A DNA stretch of 64,000 nt from Allolobophora icterica (lineage: Eukaryota > Annelida > Clitellata > Crassiclitellata > Lumbricidae). Position 1 is the first letter of the stretch; each line of letters starts with the position of its first letter. The DNA lies in contig OY744610.1 of NCBI GenBank assembly GCA_963556255.1, positions 14,770,419-14,834,418 on the forward strand. Direction: 5' to 3'. Below are positions 1 to 11,969 of the stretch, piece after piece. A model generated the notes under the pieces. The model did not search any database and was not told where the DNA came from. It saw nothing but the letters and a program-made list of their open reading frames with translations. A program made the position numbers and the translations under genes.

Positions 1-172
1 CCTTCTGGAAATCGGACTTGGACCTCTTTTGGACCACTCTCTGGAAACCCCCTCATCTGGTACACTGGAAATCGGACCTGGACCTCTTTTAGACTACTCT
101 CTGGAGGTTTGGCCTCCTGGAAATCGGACTTGGACCTCTTTTGGACTACTCTCTGGAAACCCCCTCTGATCT
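1..172. repeat. Tandem repeat of about 55 bp, three copies, cut by the window edge
   Basis: Three imperfect copies of a unit that opens with CTGGAAATCGGACTTGGACC and ends in ACTCTCTGGAAACCCCCTC run from the window edge to about 172. The array probably continues to the left. No coding function is visible. Confidence 0.75.
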
Positions 173-258
173 GACGTAGCGCTCGTGAATAGGCTGGTGT
201 CCTGCGCTTGGCCTTCGAGTGGCGCTTTAGAAGTTTGGAGATTACGATTACGATGAAA
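165..258 (+). repeat. SINE-like 3' end (GCGCTCGTGAATA family)
   Basis: The stretch beginning TAGCGCTCGTGAATAGGCTG and ending in GGCGCTTTAGAA plus a GATTAC-rich tail recurs in this window at about 23935-24010 and 45222-45302 on the plus strand, and at 38975-39075 on the minus strand. The shared end and simple tail suggest the 3' part of a short retroposon. It has no obvious tRNA head here. Confidence 0.5.
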
Positions 259-261
259 CAA

Positions 262-1307
262 AAACAGAGTGGTCGAGCAAAAAGTGAGAATAAGCAGCGA
301 TGGGAGTCGTGGCAATTATTCAAATTGCAGCTATGTACAAAATGATCGCATTGGTTGATTTTTATGATCCGTAAATTCTGTGATGGGATATTTAATTCCA
401 ATATTTCAGATGCCTAAAATGACCATTTTAAGTGGGAAAAACTGAAACAATTTTCATTTTGGATACTATTTAAAATAAAAATGGGACAGTGCTGTAGTGT
501 ATCAGTTAGCTACATGTATGTCGCATTTTGTGTATGTCGTACGTGTTACTATCACCTCCGTCAACATACATAGGCCCCAGTCTACATACTACACAGGTTG
601 ATTCTGCATTGATCCACGTTTTCATCTCCTCCATAATCGATTTGTGGAAATGCTTGGTGAGTATTCTGGTCAGAGCTCCTCTCTTACCTTAAACTAACAG
701 TCTGTTCTTAATGCTTCTGCTCTCTTCATTGGTGCTCTCGTGAAATTTTGCCACGTATTTACCTCATGCATATCTCGTTCTCTGTTCCTCAAGCGCTTGA
801 AGTCTATTTTGTTTGAACGAGGGTTCTCCCTGCTTGGTCGGGAGTGCTACTGATGAGTTCTTCCTTGAAGTTTGGCTTTGTGTTTCATTATCATTTATGT
901 TTAGGCCTATATGTTAATATTTTAATGCGCACGAATATCAGACCAGACGTCAGAGTTTCAAAGCCATTTCAGGCAGAAAAACATTTCTAGAACAGCGAAT
1001 TCGGCTGTAGTTGAAGACACTCAGATTCTGGTAGACTGACATACAGTGTGGCAGCTAGGGAGCAGTCTGGCCATCCGTTCTCATATGCCGAGGCTAAGAA
1101 ATCGAAATCGATAGCACATTGGACTGACAACATTAAAAAGAAGGAGGCTCAGAGAAGATCTAATCGAAGCTTATAAGATAATCCACTTGAAAGGAAGCAG
1201 GAGAGTGAAACTGGGTTTTAGCGCTAACCTTATGCTTTAGTGCATCAGTTTCACAAAACTTGAATCGACACATAGCTCAATGATGACAATATTGTCATTG
1301 ATGATGA
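262..1307. other. Intergenic, nothing recognised
   Basis: This is AT-rich sequence with no convincing coding frame and no repeat structure that I can define. Confidence 0.5.
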
Positions 1308-1588
1308 CTTATGTGCAGTGCTTTTTTTCTGGAAAAAAGATACCGGAACGGAACAATAGGTTCCGGAACGGAATAATTAAGGGCGGGCTAAAATACCGAG
1401 AAAAACGGGACTGGGGTTGGGAGGGGTCTCAATAAACACTGAAAACAGTTCAAAACACTTAAATTAAATTAAAATAACTAAATTATTGCTTTAATTATTA
1501 AAATACATAAATTATTTTTTAGTACCGGAAAAAAGGTGCCGGAACGCCTTTCGGGCGCGTTCCAGCAGAAAAAAGCACTGCTTATGTG
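1308..1588. mobile_element. hAT-type MITE with 8-bp target duplication
   Basis: A 265-bp element (1316-1580) starts with CAGTGCTTTTTT and ends in the inverted form AAAAAAGCACTG. It is flanked on both sides by the 8-bp repeat CTTATGTG (1308-1315 and 1581-1588). The CAG start and 8-bp duplication are hAT hallmarks. The interior is AT-rich, has subterminal CCGGAACG motifs on both arms, and encodes nothing, so it is non-autonomous. Perfect target repeats suggest a fairly recent insertion. Confidence 0.85.
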
Positions 1589-1907
1589 TGTATGTATGCA
1601 TGCCTGTATGTTTGTAAGTATGTACGTAGTTTGCATGTATCTGTATAATGCTTTGTACCATTTGCATTTTTACCATCTGAATTTCCACCACCTACCACTG
1701 ACAGTCACGCGCATTGAACCTGGGTTGGACCACATAGCATTCCATCTTAGTGGCCAAGTTACAGAAGCTCCATACATGTTTCTATGATCTGAACCTCAGC
1801 CATGACATTGTGTTTTCAACCACATGGATTCCTACTCTGTTTCCGTTCTGCGGTTCAATCTGTAGCGATGTGTTCTGAAATTAATATTTGGTAGTGTAGG
1901 ATATCCA

Positions 1908-2923
1908 TTAACCCTCAAACTACCAGAAAATTTTGCAACCACTGAGTACCACTGGGGTCAAAAAGGACCCCAATGTAAACTTGTGCTGTTTTGGTTACAA
2001 TTAAGTAAATAACTAATAAGAATAAACTTTAAATTGAAAACGTACTGTTTATTCACTGATATTATGTTTGAAACCAATAAATTCGTTTCTTAGCAGACTT
2101 TCCTGATGACATAAGCATAGGTTGTTCCGCAACGGTATTTTCTCCAATTAGCTCTTTGCCTAGCTGGAGCAGATAGAGTCTTCTGTGTGTTGCTTGAACT
2201 TGCCAATGTGGATTTAGTGCAGTCCAGACAACAAATACTTTAAGGGCACTGATGTCCAACATGTTGCAGAATATTGCCATAGGCCAACACCTCGTCATTA
2301 TTTTGCACTGTACATACGAAGAACCTGATCTGCAGTGTCAACACCACCTTTGGATGCATTACAGTCCAAGATCATTAGGGTTTTTTCTCAGGGTGGTTGC
2401 TATCAATCTCGGCTTCTGAGCAGAACAACAACTTTACCTTTCTTTGGACAGTAGGACACAAGTATTGCATCATCTCTTAAAACAAAGATGAAGATAGTGC
2501 TTCATGACCTTTTGAATTTATGAACTCTGAAGTTCCTTGCTGTTTTTCCGGATGGTGCTGAGAAGGGTCAGCTTTTTTGGTCATTTTTGTGCTACACTAA
2601 TCAATTATAATAGTTTCTCTTGTAAAAATACTTATAAAGTAAATTTTACTTCCATAAAAATATATTTGATTATATTTACATTAGTCATAATCGTACAGTT
2701 TACATTGGGGTCAAAAAGGACCCCACTGGTACTCAGTGTATGAATGCAATACCTGCGCCATCTGGTGACAAAAAATGCAAAATAAAATATGGGATTTTGT
2801 ACGTAACAGAAATACCTATAAAGTCATAAAATTTCGTCTAGATATCACATATGGCGGCTGAGCAGCACTAATGGAAACAACCTCTGGGGTCCTTTTTGAC
2901 CCCAGTGGTAGTTTGAGGGTTAA
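1908..2923. mobile_element. piggyBac-type element 1, non-autonomous
   Basis: TTAA target sites bound the element. Its 18-bp inverted ends read TTAACCCTCAAACTACCA on both sides. Inside each end is a self-complementary box, GGGGTCAAAAAGGACCCC, and a longer inner inverted repeat pairs about 1940-1976 with 2700-2745. Only a C-terminal piece of the transposase survives (minus strand, 2062-2298). The TTAA duplication plus transposase remnant identify the superfamily. Confidence 0.88.
2062..2298 (-). pseudogene. piggyBac transposase, C-terminal fragment
   Basis: The 78-residue frame contains WPMAIFCNMLDISALKVFVV followed by a WTALNPHWQ and LYLLQLGKEL stretch. This is the conserved segment just after the catalytic core of PGBD/DDE_Tnp_1_7 transposases. 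The N-terminal and catalytic regions and the terminal cysteine finger are missing, so it cannot make an active enzyme. It lies inside piggyBac element 1. Confidence 0.75.
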
Positions 2924-3031
2924 TATCGAAAATCTGTTACAAAATGTCTAAGGTAAATCGTTGATTTGTATTATATTTTAAACTATCTCAAAACTGTTCG
3001 ACAAAAAGTCAATACCTGGTACTAGTAGGTC

Positions 3032-3433
3032 TCAAGTAAGACACGCCAACAGAAGCGACCAGTTGATAAATGCAGCCAGCTCATGATTCAACTCGCTGTG
3101 AATTATGTCATGTTTTAAGTAAATTATCCTTACACAACTAATAGTTGACGGCACTTTTGGTTTGGCCGACGCTCTTTCTGTATTAGGCGCTGTGTCGTAA
3201 TAGGGCTGAATTGCCTGTTTGAATGCTAAGAGGTTTAGGCATGTAGGCCAAAGTTGAATCCTCACCAGTGAGGATAAAACGTTTGGCAAAATTATTGGAA
3301 AAAATATGCTCAAGCGTTTCCTAAACTTAGAAAAAGACTCTTTAAAATAATTATTGTTGGCCTCATTGTCAGATCCACGGACCCTAATGGGAAATTTATA
3401 ATGATAGACATTTGTCGACAACCGACCATCCAA
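3032..3433 (-). pseudogene. Possible C-terminal remnant of a non-LTR reverse transcriptase
   Basis: The 133-residue minus-strand frame contains a distant match to the tail of many LINE reverse transcriptases (FFP...LP...LLAFKQAIQP). No catalytic motif is present. The resemblance is weak, and the frame may be chance. Confidence 0.25.
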
Positions 3434-3496
3434 TTATCGGTCGGAAAATGCGTATTGTATGCCTTCAGTTTTAAACGACCTGGAAATTCCCAGCAA

Positions 3497-3650
3497 TTTA
3501 AGTAAGTAAGTAAGTAGGCCTAGGTAAGTATAGTGTTTATTAACAAGCCATAGCAAACGCACAGCACAATTTATGTAAGTAAGTAAGTAGGCCTAAGTAA
3601 GTATATTGTTTATTAACAAGCCATAGCAAACGCACAGCGCTGTACCCTTA
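3497..3650. repeat. Two direct copies of a roughly 75-bp unit with (GTAA)n
   Basis: AAGTAAGTAAGTAGGCCTA followed by a TTTATTAACAAGCCATAGC segment occurs twice, head to tail, with few differences. The TAAGTAAG run and GCGCTGTAC end resemble the 3' end of a retroposon read on the minus strand. Confidence 0.7.
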
Positions 3651-4282
3651 AGCATTGCTGAACTACAAAACCCATATTTCAATGAAAATGTTGAAAAAAT
3701 GTGCACTTTAACGACGATCTGAATTGGTTTTCCATCCGCTTTCTGGAAACGCTCGTCGTTAACATATGAAATCGTTAGTCGCCGATGCTCTGATTACAGT
3801 CAGTCATAATCTTCGATCAGAAGCTCATGTCGTGGGATAACCTCCACCCTATCCCTTTATCGTTAATTCCAATCTTATAGACGCCAATGTTGTCCTCTAG
3901 ACATAAAATTTAACGTATATTTAAAATGCCCTAATATCGTTGTCCGACGGGACTGATAACGTCATGTAGCGCATACGAAGCTTTTTTGATCCCACTGAGG
4001 CCACATGTGTCCTACCACGTGATGCTGCTGTGTGTTGAGACATATGAAACAGAGGCGTACTGGATGGATCCGGTTACGATTTGTAGAAAACGTGGGTTTT
4101 TGTGTTGGTTGCAAAGCCTGATGACTAAGGTTTGAGATGAGTTATGGTGGGTTAGCGATAGGAATGGTGGAGGAAGGGAGATTTCGCGGAAATAAGAAGA
4201 GAGATGGTTTGGATATCTATGATCTGTGTCGTAATATTCGTTTTCCTTTTTTTAGAGTCGAATGCGGCGTTCTATGTGTCAT

Positions 4283-5268
4283 TCTCCTCGTGATATTGCT
4301 CTGATACGTTGCTCATGATCTTGCTCTGACACGTTGCTTATGATGTTGCTCTGATACGTTGCTCATGATGTTGCTCTGATACGTTGCTCACGATCTTGCT
4401 CTGCATGTGATGTTGCTCTGATACGTTGCTCACGATCTTGCTCTGCATGTGATGTTGCTCTGATACGTTGCTCATGATGTTGCTCTGATACGTTGCTCAT
4501 GATGTTGCTCTGATACGTTGCACGTGCTGTTGTTCTGAAACGTTGCTTATGTTGTTGCTCTGATACGTTGCTCATGATGTTGCTCTGATACGTTGCTCAT
4601 GATGTTGCTCTGATACGTTGCACGTGCTGTTGCTCTGAAACGTTGCTTATGTTGTTGCTCTGATACGTTGCTCATTATCTTGCTCTGACACGTTGCTCAC
4701 GATCTTGCTCTGACACGTTGCTTATGATGTTGCTCTGATACGTTGCTCATGATGTTGCTCTGATACGTTGCACATGATGTTGCTCTGATACGTTGCTTAT
4801 GATGTTGCTCTGATACGTTGCTCATGATGTTGCTCTGATACGTTGCTCATGATCTTGCTCTGATACGTTGCTTATGATGTTGCTCTGATACGTTGCACAT
4901 GATGTTGCTCTGATACGTTGCTCATGATGTTGCTCTGAGACGTTACTCATGATGTTGCTCTGATACGTTGCTCATGATGTTGCTCTGATACGTTGCTCAT
5001 GATGTTGCTCTGACACGTTGCTTATGATGTTGCTCCGATAGGTTGCTCATGATGTTGCTCTGATACGTTGCTCACGATCTTGCTCTGACACGTTGCTTAT
5101 GATGTTGCTCTGATACGTTGCTCATGATGTTGCTCTGATACGTTGCTCATGATCTTGCTCTGATACGTTGCACATGATGTTGCTCTGATACGTTGCTCAT
5201 GATGTTGCTCTGAGACGTTACTCATGTTGTTGCTCTGATAGGTTGCTCATGATGTTCCTCTGATGCGA
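4283..5268. repeat. 25-bp satellite, about 39 tandem copies
   Basis: The unit TGATGTTGCTCTGATACGTT plus GCTCA is repeated for nearly 1 kb. Variants include GATCTTGC for GATGTTGC and CACG for TACG. Some variants recur in blocks, which suggests higher-order duplication. Frames open through it on the minus strand only because 25 bp cycles through three frames without stops; this is not evidence of a gene. Confidence 0.92.
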
Positions 5269-5640
5269 ATACAAAGCATAGAAAACTAGTCTGCCTTCTT
5301 GAACAGGTAAGTTGTCGGCCATGGACTGCTCATGAGTAAATCCTACTAAAATTTACGATTGTTACATTATTATAGCATTAACCGAACTTCTAATATTTTC
5401 TTCCACTATTCAGCAACAGTGTCAAATAACAATTATCGTTTCGCGAAAAGGTCAGGTCATTAGCATATAGTGGCACATGCTAAATTCATGTTTTGTTTTG
5501 AAACGTTGACCGACTAAAGCCTAAAGCAACCTCCAGTTAAATAATACAGCCACCTGTTAATATGTAGGCCTATCGTGTCAACAACCTTTGCAGAGGATGA
5601 GTTTGTAATTCCTAGACTCCGCAGATGTAAAAACTATCGA
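5269..5640. other. Intergenic between satellite and LINE remnant
   Basis: No gene, repeat or signal is recognised here apart from one copy of the octamer TAGGCCTA. Confidence 0.5.
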
Positions 5641-5644
5641 CTAA

Positions 5645-6310
5645 CTCCAACCTGCCTTTTCTGTCTATAATGCTGGAACGGGTTGTAGTCAGGCAACTTG
5701 TTAATTACCTCAATATCAATCAGTTGTTCCCAGACAGACAGTGGGCCTACCGTGCTTTCCATTCTACTCAGACGGTTTTAGACGGTTTTAGACATTCTTC
5801 TAGCAATTGACTCTGAAACTTATTTTTCTCTTCTGGATCCTTTGGCATGTCATCCACTGCGCTAGAGTGGATGACGTCCTACCTCACTGACAGACAGCAA
5901 GGTGTCCGCCATGCCGGCTTCTCTTCCACAGGGACTATGCTTACCTGTGTTGTTCCTCTAGGCTCGGTCCCGGGACCCATTCTGCTTTTTTACTGCCGAC
6001 ATGTAAGAGCTCCGCACCGTGAGACAAATGGCTCCCGCTGACTCTTGAAAGGGCCGATCGCCCATTTTAATTTTTGTTGCTGGCGCGAAGACACCAACGG
6101 ATCGCAGCCTCTCATCAACGCTGCTGCTCGTCTGGTTATGAAACTGAAAAGTTCGACCATGTTACAACCGTGATCAAAGATAGCATCGGTGGCATTGAAC
6201 AGGGCGAGCGTGTCAAATTCAAACTTTGCATCATGATGCACAAATGTCTGAACAACTGCGCTCCACGTTACCTCGCGGACAACATCAGGCCGCTATAGGA
6301 CGACCCTAAT
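5645..6310 (+). pseudogene. CR1/L2-like LINE reverse transcriptase, decayed
   Basis: Broken frames give, in order, a LERVV...LNINQLFPDRQ segment, WMTSYLTDRQQGVRHAGFSS, VPLGSVPGPILLF (the family's VPQGSVLGPLLF block), INAAARLV, and KFKLCIMMHKCLNNCAPRYL near the C terminus. These are consecutive blocks of CR1/L2/jockey-group reverse transcriptases. The YADD region is deleted, several stops intervene, and the end is truncated. The remnant abuts the 3' flank that copy A shares with copy C. Confidence 0.8.
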
Positions 6311-6706
6311 AGGTCGCGGCTGCCTCCAGCTAATGATACGACAATCGCTAGTATGGATCATATGTAGGCCCCCTACTTTGCAGAAGTTGCCTGGGGCGCC
6401 AGAATCTAAGGGTGCAATTTTCACCCAAAAAAATGTTTTTCACTCTTTAGCCATTAATTACTCAGTTTTCGTTGTGTTCGCCCTGGATCATAATTATGTA
6501 CTTTGCAAAAGATGAGTTCAAAAATTGCATAGTCTGTCAAAATAATGTTCCAGAATATTTCTCACTGACAAAGTCAAATAATAATAAATAGAAGTAAAAT
6601 ATTAATAAAAATAAACTGCAACCGATGATGAGTAGCTCTTTATTTTTACACATATATACGCAACAAAACCATGTTAGAGCCAAAAGTAAAGACAATGACT
6701 CAGTTC

Positions 6707-7730
6707 TTAACCTTTATACGGTAACCGGGGGGTAAAAAATAACCCCCATGCTACTTTTTTTCGTACGCTTCTTTTGAATGAAACAAAAAAGACTTTTGCT
6801 TTTGTGACTTTTCCTAGATATGTTTTTTCTTCACAATGTCGTTTTGAGCTGTGCCACATTGCGCTGCCACCTAGCGGCAGACTACTATGAAGAATAAGAT
6901 TTTATATTCCGGTACTGGATAAATCATTTCTGCACTATGTATTTGTAAACATAGTAGTTGATAGAACTGAATTGTTGGAGATATGTGGTTGTTGTATTGT
7001 TGCATATGAATTAGTCATTCTTTGCTGTGTGATTTCCATTTCCTGTTGGATTATATGTCATCAGCCATCAGTCTCTCGAGCACTGTTAGCAATTGGAGTT
7101 GAGCCAGCGGTTGATCCAGTTCCAACCGCTACTAAGAAAAGAGGTCGCTGCCAGAGTTGCCCTCGACAGATTGATCACAAAGTCGAACACCGCTGTACCA
7201 AATGTAATTACTTTGTATGCGGAAAGCATGGACAAAAACGTATATCTTACGAATGCATAAGATGCCCACTGAAACTGTAGTAAAACTATTACGGGTGTAC
7301 TTGTCACTGAATGTTTCTATTTTGTCAGTTTTGTCAAGTGAAATTTTGTAAACGTCATTAGTTACTGACTACTACAGCACTGCACAGCCGCTTGTTATTG
7401 CTTGCAGTTAGTTATTTCAATCAACACTATGACACAGCATTTGGCTTCAGTGATTAGTATCTGAAACTGGTAGCATGGTAGCATTGACTCACAACTTATT
7501 ACTACTTTCGCTTTAGACAGCCATATTGGAACGAATCGTCATTTTAATTCAAGATTTCTTACTCATTACATTCAATAATGTTGTCTATTGTCCTTGTCTA
7601 TCAGATAAATTAAACATGAGCAAATTGGTTAAGCATTTCCCTAGATTTGACGAAAATAAATTGGGGGTAATTTTTTACCCCCCGGTTACCGAAAACTGTA
7701 ACCAAAAAACGGTTACCCTATAAGGGTTAA
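6707..7730. mobile_element. piggyBac-type element 2, non-autonomous
   Basis: TTAA sites flank inverted ends TTAACCTTTATACGGTAACCG and TTAACCCTTATAGGGTAACCG, which are nearly identical. Inside them is a mirrored box GGGGGTAAAAAATAACCCCC / GGGGGTAATTTTTTACCCCC. The element interrupts the duplicated flank, and the copy C flank still has an uninterrupted site. It retains only the cysteine-rich C terminus of a transposase. Confidence 0.88.
6972..7280 (+). pseudogene. piggyBac transposase C-terminal cysteine finger
   Basis: The frame encodes GRCQSCPRQIDHKVEHRC, then TKCNYFVCGKHG, then a final C-x2-C. This matches the cross-brace zinc finger at the C terminus of piggyBac transposases, which binds the transposon ends. 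There is no DDD catalytic core. The frame opens without an ATG, so this is a fragment inside piggyBac element 2. Confidence 0.72.
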
Positions 7731-8254
7731 AGCTTACATTGCACACACATATTTACTGCAATATTTCCAAGCAGTTCTGCATCAGTGTCTAATAGAGTAG
7801 ACAACAGAATACCATTGAACTCAATACTTTTTCAAAGCAGTGCAACTATAATTGAGTATAATTAAAATTATTTTAGTTATACTCAAATGGAAATTTTACT
7901 CTAAACTGCAAAGCCGTACTTTTTATAATTCGTGCTACATTTGATGTAAAGATTTAGACTCAGCGGGTCATTGTCTGTCTCTAATAAACATCAGCATTCC
8001 CATGCAGTCCATTTGAACATTCATATGAGTTAACAATCTCAAGACAACCTGGATGGAGCATTATGTATATTGTTCGTTTCAAACTTGCAGAATACTCCTT
8101 ACGAAACGAATACTTAGCCTTTTACCTAACGTCTTAGATTACACGGTAGATATCCAAAAGGTCCGTGTATAAATAGAAAAAATAAAGCCTTTACAGTGCA
8201 GATCATTTAAGAGTACGGGTGGGCAGACTCATATCGTATGATACAAATTATATC

Positions 8255-8335
8255 AATCAACCAATCACTTACATAGCGCCCCTTCAAGGAAGCTATTCAG
8301 AGGCACTCCCAGCCCAACCCCGGCGAAAGAGAACA
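8255..8335 (-). repeat. LINE/SINE 3' tail with GCGC...CGCTATRTAA-type end
   Basis: CATAGCGCCCCTTCAAGGAA, then CTATTCAGAGGCACTCCCAG, resembles 29886-29946 at the end of a minus-strand LINE. It is absent from the equivalent position beside copy C, so it inserted after the duplication. Confidence 0.5.
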
Positions 8336-8492
8336 GTCTTTACTAGTAGTCATAAGCGTCCAAATTTGTAGTAGAATACGCCATAATTTCATAAGCTAAG
8401 GAATGACGTTAAATTTGTGTAGGCCTACTTCTGCAAATCAAATAATCATCTATTTTTCTCGCCATTAGAACATATTTTAACCTGAACAGTTA

Positions 8493-10777
8493 CTACCTTG
8501 CAACAACAACTTGTCGAAGTTTCTGTTTAAGAAAGCAACGAATGACCTGTTCAAATGGAAGACAAGCTTTAAGTTTCTTAAGTTCTAACACAACTTCTGG
8601 ATGTGAATAATTGCAGTCGATCATGTATCTTACTTTCAAATATCTCGCCAGGAAATGTCTTTCAAGAAAGTAATGGTATTTCATGGAAGAGTCGAGAACT
8701 ACTGAAAGTAAACGCTTATCCGAGCAAATCATTCGAGCAAAAAGATGCTGAAAATTCGACTCAGTTGTAACTTCTAGTTTAGAAAAATGTTCATTCATAT
8801 GTGATAAATAGCAAACCAGTGTGTGAAGTCCAAGTAAACACTGGACGTCTGTGTCGAAATAACAGTCAAGCGGAGGCAAAACCATTACATTTGCAAATGC
8901 AAGTTCCTTCAAATTGTCCTGTATACGTGGCTCATCGATAATTCGTTCACACAAATGCAAAACTTCAGAATATTTACGACACTTGTAAAGATACGCAGCA
9001 CGGTAACAGTCAACTACATTGCAGTGAATGTCAAAGCCTTTACAGATCGAACTGTAAAATGATGTCATATTTTCTAAGGAATATTCCATGAGCAATTTAA
9101 TAATGCTGTCTTCATTTGCCATGCAACTTTCATTGGGCGCTTTAACTTTACTCGTTGCATCGGAATTGTGACGCACGCGTGAAACAACATTTGAATGCTG
9201 TAGGCCTATTGCTCCGAAGCATTTCCGATTTGTCATAGTCATCAATATCACATCTAACGGAAGTGTTGGAGTTTGAAAATTTTTATCAAATCCAAAAGCC
9301 CCAGCTGTTCTTTCAATTGAAGAAATTGTTAAATAACGAGCAAACACTTCTGGTGTAATACGCAGATCAAGAAGAAACCTTCGACTGCTGTAGTGCAAAT
9401 CAGGCCTGCATGTAATCTGTCTGAAAATCAGATAAAATCCAGCTATCTTAGTAATGTCTTCAATACACAACAAACAGCCTGCATTTAATGTTCCTGTGTC
9501 TTCTTTCTCAGGCTTTTCATTCATCAATACTTTCGAGCAAAGGTCTATAACAGTTTGATATTCTGATGTGGCATAATGAAGAGCCGCCATGTAGGCCAAC
9601 GTGGCCTTAGCGATTGTTTTAGTTTTAGAATCCTCACATTCCAAGGCATTCCTGAGAATTCTCTTTGACATTTCAGACACAAGTTGAAATTCTAGATCAT
9701 CATTTGATCCAGTCAAATTTTCCATCAGATCCTGAGCTTTAATGAAATTCAACTGGCTTCTACTAACACCAGTCTCACTTGGAGTTGGAAAGTTGTGGTG
9801 TATGCATCTAACAAATGGTGGCTTAATCGATAGTTTTCTGATTGTTTCAACAAACCATCCACTGTCACAGTTCATTTCTTTAGAGTCTAATAAATGGACA
9901 GCGTGCAATAAACGCAACGTCGATGCATAAAAGCAAAAACATGACTCAATCTCTGCTGGTGGCGGATACTGATGTATATGACAAAAACGTGAGCGATTTC
10001 TCAAAGTATATATGTTATTATTGCAAAATCGGATTTCTTTCTTTGCTGCTGCATGTCCTTCTTCAACATCATAAGAGAATCTTAGCGAAATAAATTATAG
10101 TGGTCGATAGAATCAGGTTCAGCTGCTTTCATGGCTTCACACGTTTGCACAAGATAGTTGCTGACGGAACATAAGAGGTCATGAGTGCATAATTCATTGA
10201 CTATATTAAGGAAAACATAATGCTTCACAAACCAATGGCACAGGGTTTTAGAATCGCAAAAATTGATCAATTGTTCAGCAGTTTCATTAACTATCTTGGG
10301 GTTAAAGTTTTTATGAAACAAATTTGCCTGAGAAATAAAATAGTTCGGACATTTTGTCACATTTAGCCATGTTAAAAGTTTTTTCAATAAATTGCAGCAT
10401 ATTTTAATAACAGACGACGTATTCCACCATTCTGGTGACATCTCTTCACAAGACCACAACATCAGTGTTTTAAAATGGTATGTACATAGGACCTCGTCTT
10501 CCTTTTGACAATCTTTTTTGATTAGTTCTCTCTTGGCAAAGAATCTGAGCATATGATAGACAATCTGCTGAACTGGAGTCCAACTCTGAAGTAAAATGAC
10601 TTCCGCAACTGAAAATGATAGCCTGCATTGGAATAAATCATTTCTGCATGTGGGATGTTTTGCAAATACAACATGACAACCATGCTGCACTACCTCGTGG
10701 ATCAAGGCAGTCGTCGGCCATCCGTACGTTCTACTTCGGAAAGGCCAATTTTTGGCTTCTTTTGGCCACTGTGGGCA
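8493..10777 (-). pseudogene. Mab-21/cGAS-like + TPR-like protein, copy A, 3' part
   Basis: This is the C-terminal three quarters of copy A, resuming exactly at the hAT target duplication with VWCPQWPKEAKNW. It holds the second half of the nucleotidyltransferase-like region (GCHVVFAKHPTC, RLSFSVAEVILLQSW, a TYHFKTLMLWSCEE helix, a YFISQANLFH segment), then TPR-like helices including LAYMAALHYATSEYQ and CYRAAYLYKCRKYSEV, ending at 8493. A net 5-bp insertion relative to copy C near 10088-10096 breaks the frame after DSIDHY; downstream of it the other frame realigns with copy C and stays open to the end. With the 12-kb insertion, this copy is a recent pseudogene. The match to copy C is strong along its full length. 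Confidence 0.85.
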
Positions 10778-11296
10778 CCACACGGCAGGGCTTATTCTAA
10801 CGTGCAGCTGGACACAATGTGTGTAGTTGGGAAAGAAATTTGTGCAGTTAAAATTCAGATTTTGTGCAGTTACTTTTTGCAGCCTAATTGTATAAACCAA
10901 CGACAGTAGCTAATAATTAAGCTACTGTGGTTAAAATCTAAGACACGTTTAAGTGCAGTGAATTAACTTTTAAACCTATAGACTGCGCTACTGGCATTAA
11001 ATACAAAAATACAGATAGAGACATGGAATATTTAAACCAGGCTGCTGGTTTGTTGAGTCCGAAATAAGCCAAATAACGATTAGTCAAACGTGATTTAACG
11101 CAAACAGTAACTGTTAGTAACATTAGATATAGTTAAAACCGAAACAATTACGAGTAAGTTGGACCATAGGGCTTCCTTGCTTTTGTGGCTGGAACTTGGT
11201 AATGGACATACAAGAAAAATTGCAAATGCATAGAGCGTCTCGATCCCGACTTCCAAGGCTGTTCCACATTTAGGCGGAAATAATTAACTTCAGATT

Positions 11297-11835
11297 TCAA
11301 AATATTTTTGGTTTGGCTGTGTTATCTTGACCAAAAGTGTCGTCGCTTTCTGCCTGTTCGCTTCCAAAAACTGTTAATGTCCCCTTAAACCTACTTTGTT
11401 TTGTTGCTTTTGGTGTGGCTTTCGTTCTATGTGCTCGTTTTTGCAGCCACACAAGCAGGGAACCCCTAGTGTCCCATTCGATTAATGGCGGCATATTGTG
11501 ATAAATATACAAGTATTCATTATCTGAATCAACCGACATACAAGTCTGTTTCTGCCGATAGATTTTAAAGCCGAGCTTGTGCTGATGAAACGCTCAGCTT
11601 CAGCGCTGTGAGGCTTAGCAGCCAGAAGATGGGCCAAGACCGTTGTCACATTTCTGTATGCATCCGATGATGGAAGAAAGCGAACTATTTGTGCCAGTGT
11701 CATTTGTCGAAGAGTTTCAATATTGTCCATTTCACGTGTCTCCCAAAACTCAAGAGATGGCTCGGACAAAGGCAGGTCAGAGCAAAGCATGTCGTGAGCT
11801 CGTTCCAAATTTGCCGACGGTTGTAGAGTGGCCAA
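11297..11835 (-). pseudogene. hAT transposase C-terminal dimerisation region, frameshifted
   Basis: Two overlapping frames give LAHLLAAKPHSAEAERFIST, then ALKSIGRNRL, then NEYLYIYHNMPPLIEWDTRG. This is the signature of the hAT family C-terminal dimerisation domain (P-x-S-A-x-x-E-R, then RNRL, then a YNMPP-type end). At least one frameshift separates the halves near 11520. The BED finger and catalytic core are not present. It lies close to the left end of the hAT element, as expected for a minus-strand transposase gene. Confidence 0.8.
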
Positions 11836-11969
11836 AGAGTTCGCAGCCTATTCATCAGTTTTACATCAACATCAAAGCGTTGGTCAAGGAACTCACTCCT
11901 TTACTGGTTTATGCAGCTGAGATTTCCTCTGTCTGTGTAACACATTTGACCAGTGATAGCTGATGACGT

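Larger units (their letters stand above)
6330..8490 (-). repeat. 3' flank of cGAS-like copy A, duplicated at 54640-55371
   Basis: Starting at CGCTAGTATGGATCATA and continuing to the stop codon of copy A, this region aligns in order with 54640-55371 beside copy C. Shared anchors include TTAGTATGGATCATA, TTCTGCATCAGTGTCTAA and the TTTACAGTGCAGATCATTTA region. Two insertions are present only here: piggyBac element 2 (6707-7730) and a LINE/SINE tail (about 8255-8335). The flank was therefore duplicated together with the gene before those insertions. Confidence 0.75.

Noticed and set aside
4363..4575. A 70-residue repeat protein with RIRATSHAE-type units
   Set aside because: It is a frame through the satellite and lacks any independent support.
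4283..5268. CRISPR-like regular repeats
   Set aside because: The 25-bp units abut one another with no unique spacers, and the DNA is eukaryotic; it is a satellite.
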